Positions 36,511-45,769 of a stretch of 64,000 bases of DNA are shown piece by piece (positions within the stretch are counted from its first letter, which is position 1; each line of letters opens with the position of its first letter). The notes below the pieces were generated by a model. That model saw only the letters and a list, made by a program, of their open reading frames with translations, was not told the origin of the DNA and did not search any database. Origin of the DNA: Companilactobacillus nuruki (GTDB lineage Bacteria; Bacillota; Bacilli; Lactobacillales; Lactobacillaceae); the NCBI RefSeq assembly GCF_002872255.1, contig NZ_NIPR01000013.1, positions 1 through 64,000 on the forward strand, in the 5' to 3' direction. Made by a program: the position numbers and the translations under genes.

Positions 36511-36717
36511 TCACTTATCAGTAACAAACTCAAGAATGTCTCCAGGCTGACAATTAAGGGTTTGACAAATCTTTTCCAACGTAGAGAATCTAACTGCTTT
36601 GGCATTGCCATTTTTTAAAATCGAAAGATTCGCTTGAGTAATGCCAATCTTTTTTGCAAGTTCAGTTACACCAATATTTCTTTTTATTAACATGACATCT
36701 AAATTTACTCTGATCAT
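36511..36717 (-). CDS. XRE-family small HTH regulator
   Basis: 68 residues, almost entirely a Cro/CI-type HTH (VTELAKKIGITQANLSILKNGNAKAVRFSTLEKICQTL), like Bacillus YozG. It sits 9 bp after the DUF2975 membrane gene, a pairing seen in many Firmicutes. Probably represses its own operon. Confidence 0.85.
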   Translation of the reverse strand: MIRVNLDVMLIKRNIGVTELAKKIGITQANLSILKNGNAKAVRFSTLEKICQTLNCQPGDILEFVTDK

Positions 36718-36726
36718 TGCTTTCTC

Positions 36727-37200
36727 CTAAATGGTTAGATCATTTTCTTGTTTGAATTTAATAGAATTAATTAGAATTTTTTCCATAGCTGAGATAAAGG
36801 CCGTCAGTGCCAGAGGTATAAAGTTAAATGCTAGAGCAACAAATATTAATCCGGGAGCATCCCCATGGTCTGCTTGATAATAGATAAAAGGAAGATTACC
36901 TAATAAGATTAGAAATTCAATTATAAATAAATATCTAATCTTTCTGACGGAGGTTAGAGCCTTCCGGCTAAAGAAAGTGTGGATATCGATTAAATTAAAT
37001 ATTCTAAATAAGTAGAAACTTATTCCGAGTACAATAGCGCAAGAAAGATACAAAGTAATTATTGTTAATAATTGAAATGGCACAAATGAGTTTTCACGAA
37101 TTAAGGATGTTAGTCCCATTGTTAGCATGAATCCGAATAGTAAAATAAATAAATCGATGATAATGGTAACAATTTTAAGCATGGTTGTTTTTATATTCAT
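36727..37200 (-). CDS. DUF2975 membrane protein
   Basis: 157 residues with four hydrophobic helices (about 10-32, 40-65, 88-108, 117-140). The family is unknown and usually occurs with a YozG-like HTH gene, as here. The HTH protein may regulate it or be modulated by it at the membrane. Confidence 0.78.
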   Translation of the reverse strand: MNIKTTMLKIVTIIIDLFILLFGFMLTMGLTSLIRENSFVPFQLLTIITLYLSCAIVLGISFYLFRIFNLIDIHTFFSRKALTSVRKIRYLFIIEFLILLGNLPFIYYQADHGDAPGLIFVALAFNFIPLALTAFISAMEKILINSIKFKQENDLTI

Positions 37201-37262
37201 TTAAAAAACTCCTGTTTTGTAATTACAGATATTCTAATTCATATCATATCGAAAAACAATAT

Positions 37263-37296
37263 AAAAAAATAATCCACTATTTATTTTAGTAGATTA
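37263..37296 (-). terminator. Terminator of the hypothetical gene
   Basis: Minus-strand TAATCTACTA and TAGTGGATTA arms around a loop, then T-rich DNA. Confidence 0.75.
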
Positions 37297-37301
37297 CTTT
37301 T

Positions 37302-37670
37302 TTAAGTTAATGAGTATTTGTTGGCATACCGATTAGAATTATCGAATTGTTTTAAAACTTGATCTCGTAAATCGTCGTCTTCAAAAATTATTTTACTATA
37401 ATTTTGTTGGGAGATATAAAAGGCTACCATGTGAGAGAAATAAACATATTGTAAAATATTGCGATATCCAGTAGTGTCAGGCAGTCGAACGGTATCTGTA
37501 AAAACGTTGGCCAAATCTTCCCCTAAGGAAATATAATTTGGAATTTTAATAAATTTAGAATTAGGGATATCAGGAACGTTTTGATCAAATGAAATAAAGA
37601 TGGTCTTATTCCCGTTAATGTAAGGAATATTTTTCACATCAGTAACGATAATAGCTATATTATTGTTCAT
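37302..37670 (-). CDS. Hypothetical protein, paralogue of 37784-38161
   Basis: 122 residues, soluble, no recognised family. It shares the order VDVKNIPYINGNKTIFIS / KFIKIP / FYISQQNYSKIIFEDDDLRDQVL with its neighbour (DINKIPYVNDHEIILT / RIKLI / RVEHDQVIFENDQLKSLVL), so the two are a tandem pair. GGGGTG precedes ATG 37670. A cre site lies at 37750-37763 in its upstream region. Codon usage and AT content match the surroundings. Confidence 0.6.
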   Translation of the reverse strand: MNNNIAIIVTDVKNIPYINGNKTIFISFDQNVPDIPNSKFIKIPNYISLGEDLANVFTDTVRLPDTTGYRNILQYVYFSHMVAFYISQQNYSKIIFEDDDLRDQVLKQFDNSNRYANKYSLT

Positions 37671-37749
37671 AAAAATTCACCCCGAATCTTTTATTTGATA
37701 AACAAGATAATATTAACTAAGCTATATCGTACTATAAATTAATCAATTA

Positions 37750-37763
37750 AGAAAACGTTAACA
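37750..37763. promoter_or_regulatory. cre-like site
   Basis: AGAAAACGTTAACA matches the cre consensus at 13 of 14 positions, in the upstream region of the minus-strand gene at 37302-37670. Confidence 0.55.
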
Positions 37764-37773
37764 ATTATTATAT

Positions 37774-37808
37774 AAAAAAAGCTTTATCCCTCGATGGACA
37801 AAGCCTTT
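37774..37808 (-). terminator. Terminator overlapping a stop codon
   Basis: Minus-strand AAGGCTTTGTCC and GGGATAAAGCTTT arms around ATCGA, then T. It contains the stop codon of the 37784-38161 gene. Confidence 0.75.
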
Positions 37809-38161
37809 TCCTTATTTGTAATGTATTTATTCTTATTCTTGAGATTAGACAAAACAAGACTTTTTAATTGGTCATTTTCGAAAATAACTTGATCGTGTTC
37901 AACTCGGTTTAGATACTTGGCAACTTTTTTAGCAAAATAATTTAATTTCAAAATATTTCTTTTGTTATTATTTTTTGAAAATTTGTCCAAAAATGAATTA
38001 ATTAATGAATCAATCAGTTTTATACGTTTAGGAATAATTATTGGAACTGTTTTAGCTGTATACCAAACTTTTTGGATACCAGGGGTAAGAATGATTTCAT
38101 GATCGTTAACATAGGGAATCTTGTTAATATCGAGTGCGACGGCGATAGTATTTTGAGACAT
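37784..38161 (-). CDS. Hypothetical protein, paralogue of 37302-37670
   Basis: 125 residues from ATG 38161 with GAAAGGAG ahead. Soluble and rich in Lys and Asn near the C terminus. It resembles its neighbour in order and motifs, in the N-terminal IAVALDINKIPYVN and the C-terminal VIFENDQLKSLVL. No family was recognised. A weaker cre-like site lies upstream at 38301-38314. Confidence 0.55.
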   Translation of the reverse strand: MSQNTIAVALDINKIPYVNDHEIILTPGIQKVWYTAKTVPIIIPKRIKLIDSLINSFLDKFSKNNNKRNILKLNYFAKKVAKYLNRVEHDQVIFENDQLKSLVLSNLKNKNKYITNKEKALSIEG

Positions 38162-38300
38162 ATTAAGACTCCTTTCAAATTGAATTAAATGCATCATAAC
38201 ATTAAACTTTTTATCCTATTTAAAGAATATTTGAAAATTTTATGAATGTCTACATATGTATATTAATCCAAAAAGATGTACATTTCGTCAATTAATTTGT

Positions 38301-38314
38301 AGAAAACGTTGCCA
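38301..38314. promoter_or_regulatory. Weak cre-like site
   Basis: AGAAAACGTTGCCA matches 12 of 14 cre positions, between the divergent genes at 38161 and 38396. Confidence 0.4.
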
Positions 38315-38395
38315 ATTTTGAATCCATCTGAATTGCATTTTACGTAATTTGTTTTCATAATAAAGAGAAGTCTCAAAGTAAGAGGTAATTATGTT

Positions 38396-38599
38396 ATGAA
38401 AGATAAAGTACCTAGGGTCACGTTGAGAATGTCGATTGCAATTTTGATTCTAATTTCAATAGTTCTATACTTTTTGAATTTGTCCAATGCCATTTTGGCT
38501 TTGTTTGCGGTAGTGATATTATCAATACTTTATTTGGGCGGAATGGAAAAAGATCATGAATCAAATATGAGGCATCATCGACATCGGGAAGAATTATAA
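38396..38599 (+). CDS. Small two-helix membrane protein
   Basis: 67 residues: MKDKVPRVTLRM, then two hydrophobic stretches (ISIAILILISIVLYFL and AILALFAVVILSILYL) and a His/Arg-rich tail (HHRHREE). AGAGG is 10 bases before ATG 38396. No family was recognised. It is followed by a terminator and the MucBP-like SLAP gene. Confidence 0.6.
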   Translation: MKDKVPRVTLRMSIAILILISIVLYFLNLSNAILALFAVVILSILYLGGMEKDHESNMRHHRHREEL

Positions 38600-38650
38600 A
38601 TTGTTAGCACTTTCAAAAAAATTAAGATTTAATTAAAAATATTAAAAAAA

Positions 38651-38684
38651 GAAGACATTTTTATCGAAAAATGCCTCCTTTTTT
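38651..38684 (+). terminator. Rho-independent terminator
   Basis: GAAGACATTTTT and AAAAATGCCTCC arms, including G-U pairs, around ATCG, then T. Confidence 0.75.
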
Positions 38685-38749
38685 GTTCTATAACTGATAT
38701 GCTATTGATGTATAGATATATATTAAATTTTTCAGGGAGATATGTGTTT

Positions 38750-40861
38750 ATGAAAAAATATAAAATGTTAGCTTTAACTGGTATCTTGTTGTCAAGTACC
38801 ATTTTAGGGGTCGGCGTGCCAGTTGTTCAAGCTGCTACAACAATTAATGTAGACAAAAGTGCTTTGAATACTGCAGCTCAAAATAATCAAACTAAATTCT
38901 CAGATGTTAAAGATGGTTCAACAATGTCAGTTGCTCCTATCTTTGGTAAAAAATCATCTAGTGAATTTGCTGCTGCCTTGAAGAAAGCATTGAATGTTGT
39001 TAATGATAGTAGTCAACTAGTTGATATGTCTGTTGTTGACACTGATAGTAGTACAGGGTTTGCTACTAAAGTTAAATTTACCAATAATGGTACATCGAAG
39101 ACCGTTTCAGTAAATTATAATTATGCTAAACCAACAGTTACATTAGCTAATAGTACATTGAACTATAAGGCCGGACATTTGCCAGATGATTATCAAACGG
39201 CTGTAGTTAATGGAGCTAAGGCCGCAACTACTAATGGCGAAGATGCCAATGGCAGGGGAAATACTGCTACTATTTCGACAGATTCAACAAGTAATTTTCT
39301 AACAGATGCGGGTTCTCATACAATAACATTTACAGCAAAGGATAATTATGCAACGAGTGATGCTGTTAATGAAACCGTAAATATTTTAGAGGGTCCTAGC
39401 TGGAACGATAGTGAATTGACTAAGACAATTCAAAAGGGTGATACTACAGGCATTGCTCAACCAACAATTGTTAAAGATAATGGTCAAACTTATAGTATTG
39501 CCATCAAGAATCTTGATACTACTCTAGCCCAAACAGCAACAGAGGGTACACCAGTGAAGCTTGTAGCAACAGCCATTGATTCTAAGGGTAATCCGCTTAA
39601 AGATTCTTCAGGAACAACTTTAAGTTGGGATGCTACTAAAGATGGTAATTTGATTGTTACCGATGATACAGATAAGGTCCCATACAATATTGTTTATAAG
39701 AGTGGCAATAATATTGTTGGTACATATTCAGGGATTGGAGCAAGTGGTGATGAGGTTAACGTAGATGCTAACAAACCAGCAGGTTATACTTTAGCTAATT
39801 CTTCAGATGCATCATATACGATTGATTCTAATGCACCAACAAAAGTTGTTAACGTGAACCAAAGTGTTGGATATACAATTACTTATATTGATAAAGATAC
39901 AGGTGAGACTGTTGGTACGCCAACGACTGGAACTGCAAATGATGGAACATATCAATTCTTGACTGCTCCTGATGGTTATAATTTTGTTGATGTATCAGAT
40001 GTTATCTATAAAGTCGACTCAAGTAAACCTAATAAAACAGTTTATGTAACAAAGAAGAGCAGTATTTTAGAGGATCTTAACTATACCGTAACATTTAAAG
40101 ATAAGAGTACAGGAAAGACTGTTGATACAACAACTGGTACTGGTAGCCTTGGTGACTATGTGAGCTTGACTGCTCCTGATGGTTACGCATTCTCAACATT
40201 ATTAGATAATGGCTTTCTATTATTAAAAGATGGTCAAAATGTAACTAAGTATGTTACAGCCGCTAATACGCCATACAGCGTTTCATATGTAGATCAAGAT
40301 TCTGGCAAAGAAGTTGGTACACAAGCAGGTAAGGGTGCCGATGGTTCGACTGTCACATTAACAGCTCCAGATGGTTATGCATTTGTTAGCGCCGATGATG
40401 TAACTTATAAGATTGATAAAGATACACCAAGTTCAAAGGTTTATGTTCAAAAATCTGATCAAACAGTGGACAATTTAGTTTCTGGATATCCAAAAAATGG
40501 TTATATTAAGATTTATGATCAGAACGGTAAATTGAATAATGATGTTGTGCTTTCAGAAGGCTCAAGTTGGATTATTGATAAGACTTTGACTATCGATGGA
40601 GCTGAATATTATAGAGTTGCTACGGATGAATACGTAAAAGCAAGTGATGTTTATAAGTACACACCAGTACAAAACATAGCAGTAACTAATAGTAAGAATC
40701 CTACGGGAGTTTACAATTCTAAGGGCCAATTGATTATTGACCGTGCTTTAGCTGAAAATACTCCTTGGTATACGGATCGTACGGCAACAATTAGAGGTCA
40801 AAAGATGCATCGAGTTGCTACAGATGAATGGGTTAAAGATTCGGATGTTACAATTAAATAA
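38750..40861 (+). CDS. Secreted MucBP-like protein with two SLAP domains
   Basis: 703 residues; ATG 38750 has AGGGAGA ahead and starts a clear signal peptide (KKYKMLALTGILLSSTILG...VQAAT). An unusual N-terminal region (30-320) contains bacterial Ig-like DYATS/TNEDVN-like motifs, then four MucBP-type repeats (about 320-580) with the pattern YKSGNNIVGTYSGIG / DKDTGETVGTPTTG / DQDSGKEVGTQAGKG and APDGYxF. Two SLAP domains end it (about 585-640 and 645-703) with YYRVATDEYVKASDVY and MHRVATDEWVKDSDV. It is likely a non-covalently bound adhesin for mucin or plant glycoproteins. It has no LPXTG motif. Confidence 0.8.
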   Translation: MKKYKMLALTGILLSSTILGVGVPVVQAATTINVDKSALNTAAQNNQTKFSDVKDGSTMSVAPIFGKKSSSEFAAALKKALNVVNDSSQLVDMSVVDTDSSTGFATKVKFTNNGTSKTVSVNYNYAKPTVTLANSTLNYKAGHLPDDYQTAVVNGAKAATTNGEDANGRGNTATISTDSTSNFLTDAGSHTITFTAKDNYATSDAVNETVNILEGPSWNDSELTKTIQKGDTTGIAQPTIVKDNGQTYSIAIKNLDTTLAQTATEGTPVKLVATAIDSKGNPLKDSSGTTLSWDATKDGNLIVTDDTDKVPYNIVYKSGNNIVGTYSGIGASGDEVNVDANKPAGYTLANSSDASYTIDSNAPTKVVNVNQSVGYTITYIDKDTGETVGTPTTGTANDGTYQFLTAPDGYNFVDVSDVIYKVDSSKPNKTVYVTKKSSILEDLNYTVTFKDKSTGKTVDTTTGTGSLGDYVSLTAPDGYAFSTLLDNGFLLLKDGQNVTKYVTAANTPYSVSYVDQDSGKEVGTQAGKGADGSTVTLTAPDGYAFVSADDVTYKIDKDTPSSKVYVQKSDQTVDNLVSGYPKNGYIKIYDQNGKLNNDVVLSEGSSWIIDKTLTIDGAEYYRVATDEYVKASDVYKYTPVQNIAVTNSKNPTGVYNSKGQLIIDRALAENTPWYTDRTATIRGQKMHRVATDEWVKDSDVTIK

Positions 40862-40871
40862 TTGAAATTTT

Positions 40872-40910
40872 AACACACCAAATTCATATGAAGATGGTGT
40901 GTTTTTTTTT
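40872..40910 (+). terminator. Rho-independent terminator
   Basis: AACACACCA and TGGTGTGTT arms, then a long T run. It ends the SLAP gene. Confidence 0.9.
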
Positions 40911-40923
40911 GAGGTGAATTATA

Positions 40924-41085
40924 TTGAAACAATTAGTTAAACCAATAATATTAGCTTTAGTTGCTGCATTGATAGTGACTTTGATTTCTTTGATACCTAT
41001 GAATGTAACTGTTAAAAGTGTGATTTATGCTGTTATTTTAGTCATTTTTATATATTTAGTGGCCTTGGTCATGAGGCTTAAATAA
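40924..41085 (+). CDS. Small membrane protein
   Basis: 53 residues from TTG 40924, with GAGGTGA six bases ahead: MKQLVKPIILALVAALIV..., then a second hydrophobic stretch VIYAVILVIFIYLVALVM and RLK. Two helices with short ends, as in the gene at 41144. The start and frame are supported by the ribosome site only. Confidence 0.6.
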   Translation: MKQLVKPIILALVAALIVTLISLIPMNVTVKSVIYAVILVIFIYLVALVMRLK

Positions 41086-41143
41086 TTATCTTTGTCTACG
41101 CTTTCATAAGTAGTAAACTGGGTAATGTAAGCAAGGAGAAATT

Positions 41144-41299
41144 ATGGATAAAAGTATGCAAGGAATAGTATTTGGGGTTATTGCTTTTGTAGTCATCTAT
41201 GGTTTAAGCGTATTAAAAGTCAGTAGTCTGATTATTGGTGTTGTGCTTTTAGTAGCTTTGGTGATTGCTGGATTTATTATGAGACATATTAAATTATGA
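41144..41299 (+). CDS. Small membrane protein
   Basis: 51 residues from ATG 41144 behind AAGGAG: two helices (GIVFGVIAFVVIYGL and LIIGVVLLVALVIAGFIM) ending RHIKL. It resembles the 40924 and 38396 products in size and layout. Function unknown; such pairs could be type I toxins, modulators of a membrane complex or phage-like holins, but nothing decides this. Confidence 0.6.
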   Translation: MDKSMQGIVFGVIAFVVIYGLSVLKVSSLIIGVVLLVALVIAGFIMRHIKL

Positions 41300-41355
41300 G
41301 CTTTGGAAAATTCTTTTATATAAATGTTAAGTAAGACACAAATTATTCCACATAA

Positions 41356-41407
41356 AAACGACTGTCTAACAACTATTTTTAATAGTTAGCAGACAATCGC
41401 TTTTTTT
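41356..41407. terminator. Bidirectional-type terminator
   Basis: GACTGTCTAACAACTATT and AATAGTTAGCAGACAATC arms with T runs on both sides. It separates the small membrane gene from the convergent P-type ATPase gene. Shares the AACTATT core with terminators at 16875 and 48895. Confidence 0.85.
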
Positions 41408-43739
41408 ATTTCCAATTTATTTTTGAAAAAATTCTTCTTCCCAGAACCTCACGCATGAACATAAACAATGGCCAAGAGGTCAACATGATTGCAACGTAGA
41501 GATAGGTGTAATTCCAATTAAGGATGCTTTGAAGTCCAAAGGCACTGTCCCCGAATATAAAAGTAATGATAAATAGAACGAAGGCTATACCGATCATTAC
41601 TTGTTTTCTTATATAAAGAGGATTGCTGATAGATACTAGGGCACAAAATCCGATTAAACCAATTGTAAATACTGAAAGCGTTGAGGTGGTTTCATAACTA
41701 AAGTTTAAATGATTTCCTAAGATTGAAATCGTTACTATGAAAAGAATATTACAGATAGCCGCTGGAAGGGCTATTTCCATAACATTGTGCATGAAACGAC
41801 CTGCTGGAGGAGTATAGTTTGGTTCCAAGGCTAGTAAGAAGGTTGGAATACCAACCGTTAAAGCATTGATTGGGGTCAATTGAGAAGGTTGAAATGGATA
41901 ACCCGTTCCTAAGATGATAAAGAAAATTGATAAAACAACTGAATAGATTGTTTTAATCAGAAATAATGATGCTACACGTTCAACGTTATTAATAACCCTT
42001 CGACCTTCATTAAGCATGAAAATCATTGAGTCGAAATTACGGTTTAAAAGAACAAAGTCTGCTGCAGCTTCAGCAGCATCACTTTCACCGGCAATAGCAA
42101 TACTACAATCTGATTGGCGCATTGCTAAGACATCATTGACTCCATCACCAGTCATACCAACAGTTAAGCCATTGTCTTGCATGGCTTTAATTAAATCAGC
42201 TTTTTGACTAGGTCGAACTCGGCCAAAGATTTTGTAATCTTTGACTAATTCATGATAATCTACATTATCATCGAGTGAATTCATATCGATGTAATTTTTC
42301 CCAGAAGAAATACCAGCTTGAGCAGCGACATTGGCTACTGTAACGGGATTATCACCAGAAATTATTTTAAGATCAATACCTTGATTGTTTAAATAGTTAA
42401 ATGTATCAGGTGCTTGTTTTCTGACCTCATCAGAAATTAAGAGTAAACCGAGTAAAGTTTGTTCTGGATTTTCTTTTAGAATAGCAATGACACGAAAACC
42501 GTTTTTGGCAGCCTCTTGAATAGTCTGATCAACCTCAGCCGAAGGGTTATGAATGATGAACTCGGGAGCACCCATAATGAATTTAGTATCATCAGTCGCT
42601 TTAAAACCTGAATATTTGGTTTCAGATGAGAAAGGAATAACCTCTTTGACATCTTTAGCTAAGGCAGGGGAATTCAACGCTCTAACTGCTAACGCAGTTG
42701 CATTGGTTTCATTAGTTGCCTCAACAATTTTCTGAGCGATTGATTGAACATTTTGTACACTAGTTTGATAGGCAATAGTTTTTTTAACAGTTAATTTCCC
42801 AGTTGTTATAGTACCTGTCTTATCTAAACATAAGACATCTACTCGAGCCAATGTTTCAATGGCACTTAAAGAACGAACTAAGATCCTTCGCTTAGAAAGA
42901 TTGTAAGCTCCGGTTGCTAGAGCAACAGAGGTCAATAAAACTAATCCTTCGGGGATCATTCCAATTACTGAGGCAGATGTTCCTAAAATGGATTTAGCAA
43001 CATCGCCATTTTTTAAGAATGAACGGAAAAACAAAAGAAGCCCGATAGGAATAATAGTATATGTTAGAATCTTAATAATATTATTAATAATTTTCATTAG
43101 AACACTAACGGAACGTTTTTCTTTACCAACGGCTGAGGAAATTTTGGAAACAAAACTTTCTTTACCGACTTGAGTCAACTGAATCTGTGCTTGCCCAGCA
43201 ACAACGAAACTCCCTGAGAATACTTCGTCTTCAGTTGCTTTAACAATGGTATCTGCTTCACCAGTAATACTGGATTCATTAGTTTGTAACCCGTTAGAGT
43301 ATCGAACAATACCATCAGCCGGAATAGTATCGCCACGTTTAATTTTGACGATATCATCTTCTACTAGATCAGCAATATCGATATCCCTTTCTTTACCATC
43401 TCTAATAACTTTAAAGCTAGTTGCATTTACCAGGCTGATTTTATCAACAGTTAGTTTGGCTCTGATTTCCTGATAGCTTCCAATGATGATATTAGCTATT
43501 ACTGGTCCTAAGAAGAATAAATTACGATATGATCCAGTCCAAAAGATCAGAATTGCAATGACTAAGTTTAAGAAATTAAATAGGGTAAATAGATTATCGG
43601 CCAATATTTTAGGAATTGGTCGGGATAATTTTTTTATTTGAATGTTTGTCAGTCCCTTTGCGATTTGGGAATCTACTTGTTGAGAAGTTAATCCCGTATC
43701 GAGACTGGTATAATTACTAGGCTTTTTTATCTTTACCAT
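41406..43739 (-). CDS. Cation-translocating P-type ATPase, CtpE-like
   Basis: 777 residues. Phosphorylation site Asp306 in CLDKTGT; actuator motif SSITGEAD; hinge GMTGDGVND; and the membrane signature GMIPEGLVLLTSVALA near residues 270-285, typical of CtpE-like pumps linked to Ca2+. Six to ten helices are predictable. It has no N-terminal heavy-metal domain. It likely exports or imports a divalent cation, perhaps Ca2+. It is monocistronic, divergent from the HAD gene. Confidence 0.85.
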   Translation of the reverse strand: MVKIKKPSNYTSLDTGLTSQQVDSQIAKGLTNIQIKKLSRPIPKILADNLFTLFNFLNLVIAILIFWTGSYRNLFFLGPVIANIIIGSYQEIRAKLTVDKISLVNATSFKVIRDGKERDIDIADLVEDDIVKIKRGDTIPADGIVRYSNGLQTNESSITGEADTIVKATEDEVFSGSFVVAGQAQIQLTQVGKESFVSKISSAVGKEKRSVSVLMKIINNIIKILTYTIIPIGLLLFFRSFLKNGDVAKSILGTSASVIGMIPEGLVLLTSVALATGAYNLSKRRILVRSLSAIETLARVDVLCLDKTGTITTGKLTVKKTIAYQTSVQNVQSIAQKIVEATNETNATALAVRALNSPALAKDVKEVIPFSSETKYSGFKATDDTKFIMGAPEFIIHNPSAEVDQTIQEAAKNGFRVIAILKENPEQTLLGLLLISDEVRKQAPDTFNYLNNQGIDLKIISGDNPVTVANVAAQAGISSGKNYIDMNSLDDNVDYHELVKDYKIFGRVRPSQKADLIKAMQDNGLTVGMTGDGVNDVLAMRQSDCSIAIAGESDAAEAAADFVLLNRNFDSMIFMLNEGRRVINNVERVASLFLIKTIYSVVLSIFFIILGTGYPFQPSQLTPINALTVGIPTFLLALEPNYTPPAGRFMHNVMEIALPAAICNILFIVTISILGNHLNFSYETTSTLSVFTIGLIGFCALVSISNPLYIRKQVMIGIAFVLFIITFIFGDSAFGLQSILNWNYTYLYVAIMLTSWPLFMFMREVLGRRIFSKINWK

Positions 43740-43826
43740 ACTCTACCTGCGACTGTTAGTTATTTTCTATTAGATGCTATATACTCTTTACATAACTTAA
43801 ATTTAACATAAAAGGATGAATATAAT

Positions 43827-44489
43827 TTGAACAATTTATTTTTTGATTTGGATGGAACGATTATTAATTCTGAAAAAGGAATTATGAAGAGTTTGAAGTA
43901 TATGTATGAGCATACTTTAGGTTATATTCCACATGATGATAAGACTTTGCATGCTTTCATTGGTCCAACTATTGGAGCATCTTTGCAAAAATATGACCAT
44001 GTAAAACCGGATGATCCATACATTAATCAAAGTTTAAATGCTTTCCGTGAATATTACCAAGAAGAAGGCTGGGAAGAATATACAGTTTTTGATGGCATTT
44101 ATGATATGATGGAGTCCTTAAAACAGGCAGATAAAGAAATCTTTGTAGCAACATCAAAACCAGAGATATTTGCTAAGCAAATTATTGATCAATTAAATAT
44201 GAAACAATATGTTAGACATGTTTTTGGAGCTGCGGAGGACGAATCAATTCGTTCATTGAAAGAAGATGTGATTTCTTACGGGATTGAAAAAACATCTGTA
44301 GATTTAGATCCAAATAACCTTGTTATGGTTGGGGATCGTAGCAGTGATATTGTGGGGGCACATAAGAATAATTTAAAAGCCATTGGAGTAACTTATGGCT
44401 TTGGGGATTATGCCGAATTGAAGAAGGCTGATTCTGAATGGATCGTTAATGAACCACAAGAGATTGCTAAACTAGCTATGGAGAATTAG
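43827..44489 (+). CDS. HAD-superfamily phosphatase
   Basis: 220 residues from a TTG start with AAAGGATG ahead. FFDLDGTIINS gives nucleophile Asp7 and Asp9; the Thr/Ser motif is VATSKPE; the later motif is MVGDRSSDIVGA. It has a C1 cap, similar to phosphoglycolate-phosphatase (Gph/PgmB-like) enzymes. The substrate is not clear. It is five bases before a membrane protein gene. Confidence 0.85.
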   Translation: MNNLFFDLDGTIINSEKGIMKSLKYMYEHTLGYIPHDDKTLHAFIGPTIGASLQKYDHVKPDDPYINQSLNAFREYYQEEGWEEYTVFDGIYDMMESLKQADKEIFVATSKPEIFAKQIIDQLNMKQYVRHVFGAAEDESIRSLKEDVISYGIEKTSVDLDPNNLVMVGDRSSDIVGAHKNNLKAIGVTYGFGDYAELKKADSEWIVNEPQEIAKLAMEN

Positions 44490-44494
44490 AAATT

Positions 44495-45310
44495 ATGAGT
44501 AAGTCATTGTCATATAACAGACACGGTTTTACGTTGGTCTTGTTGTCAGTTTGTTTAATGGTAATAGTATTTTTGGGTATCACGTTATCAACAGTTTTGA
44601 ACAGTAATTATGTCAAAAAAGTTGTTAGTAGCGATACTAATGTTACATTAATAAAAAATTATACTAATCAACGCTTAGGCCGATTGGTTAACAGTTATTC
44701 GGCTTCGTCTGATTTGTCATCTGTTAATCTAACTGACAAAGATGTGAAAAAGATTATCAATACATCAGTGGACGAGGTTTATGGCGATGACTCTAAGCTT
44801 ACAATTGGAAATGCAATTCTAGCGACGATTAGTACAAAGCTAAAAAAAGAAGCACAACAGTATGGATTAAATATTGATAGTGAAATTGATACTGTTATTA
44901 GTAGTAATGAATCTATAATGAATCAAATCATTGATAATGACCTAGGACCTATTGAACAAGTGATCGAGCAGATTCAAACGATTAAGAAGTTAATTAAGGT
45001 TGTAATGATTGCTGCGGGTATTATTTTCGTTCTATTAGCGCTTCGTTTGAGAGCAAAAGTAGGTTCAAATATGCTGTTCTTTCATCATTTAGGAACTGTT
45101 GGTATTTGTACATCTATTTTGTTGGCTTTGTTGCTGGCTGGTACCTACTATCCTTTACAAGATTTAATTGTAAGCAATATTGATTACAACATTCGTGATG
45201 TTTTATATAATGTACTAAATGGTATTTTACTAAGTTATATATCGATTATTTTTATGGTCTTTATTGTTAGCCTAGTGGAGTGGGGTTCGACTACCAAATA
45301 TAAATATTAG
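44495..45310 (+). CDS. Membrane protein of unknown function
   Basis: 271 residues: an N-terminal helix (about 10-32), a roughly 130-residue extracytoplasmic stretch rich in Ser/Thr/Asn and Asp, then three helices at the C terminus (about 168-190, 200-225, 240-265). No family was recognised. It lies 5 bp after the HAD gene and 12 bp before the Fe-S-type gene, so the three probably form an operon. Confidence 0.65.
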   Translation: MSKSLSYNRHGFTLVLLSVCLMVIVFLGITLSTVLNSNYVKKVVSSDTNVTLIKNYTNQRLGRLVNSYSASSDLSSVNLTDKDVKKIINTSVDEVYGDDSKLTIGNAILATISTKLKKEAQQYGLNIDSEIDTVISSNESIMNQIIDNDLGPIEQVIEQIQTIKKLIKVVMIAAGIIFVLLALRLRAKVGSNMLFFHHLGTVGICTSILLALLLAGTYYPLQDLIVSNIDYNIRDVLYNVLNGILLSYISIIFMVFIVSLVEWGSTTKYKY

Positions 45311-45322
45311 AGGTACATATTT

Positions 45323-45688
45323 ATGAAAATTGAAATAACGCAAGAGGCTCAAGCTAAATTACAAAAATATATTGATGTAGACAAGAAAATTCTTTTGGAT
45401 CTTGATGATGGGTTTGGTCGCTTTTCTGGTGAAGGTGATTGTGCTTTGATTACCAAATTCCGTATTATTGCTGTCGATCCTAGTGAAGATTTATCTGATT
45501 ATAGTGTGCAACTTGATAGTGACTTAGGCACAATTTATTTCAAAGATAGTGCCAAGGATTTCTTGGATGAAAAAGGTATGTCATTGAAGGTCGATCCTAA
45601 AACGCAATTATTGATTTTTAGTAATACTAAAGAAACCATTGATAGAAGTGTTAATATCATTGATTATGATGAAGTTAAAGCTGGTTAA
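45323..45688 (+). CDS. Iron-sulfur-cluster biosynthesis-family protein (HesB/YqkB-like)
   Basis: 121 residues. MKIEITQEAQAKLQKYI and the SGEGDCALITKFRI region recall HesB/YqkB-type Fe-S_biosyn folds. The conserved triple cysteine of scaffold IscA is not visible; only one Cys is present, so it may be a non-scaffold relative. It ends an operon with HAD and membrane genes. Confidence 0.7.
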   Translation: MKIEITQEAQAKLQKYIDVDKKILLDLDDGFGRFSGEGDCALITKFRIIAVDPSEDLSDYSVQLDSDLGTIYFKDSAKDFLDEKGMSLKVDPKTQLLIFSNTKETIDRSVNIIDYDEVKAG

Positions 45689-45692
45689 GAAT

Positions 45693-45729
45693 GGGTCTAG
45701 CGACAGTAATAGTCGTTGGACTCTTTTTT
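45693..45729 (+). terminator. Rho-independent terminator
   Basis: GGGTCTAGCGAC and GTCGTTGGACTC arms around AGTAATA, then T. Confidence 0.88.
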
Positions 45730-45769
45730 TGTATTTTCGTTAAGAACAAGTCAAATTTAAAAAAATAGA

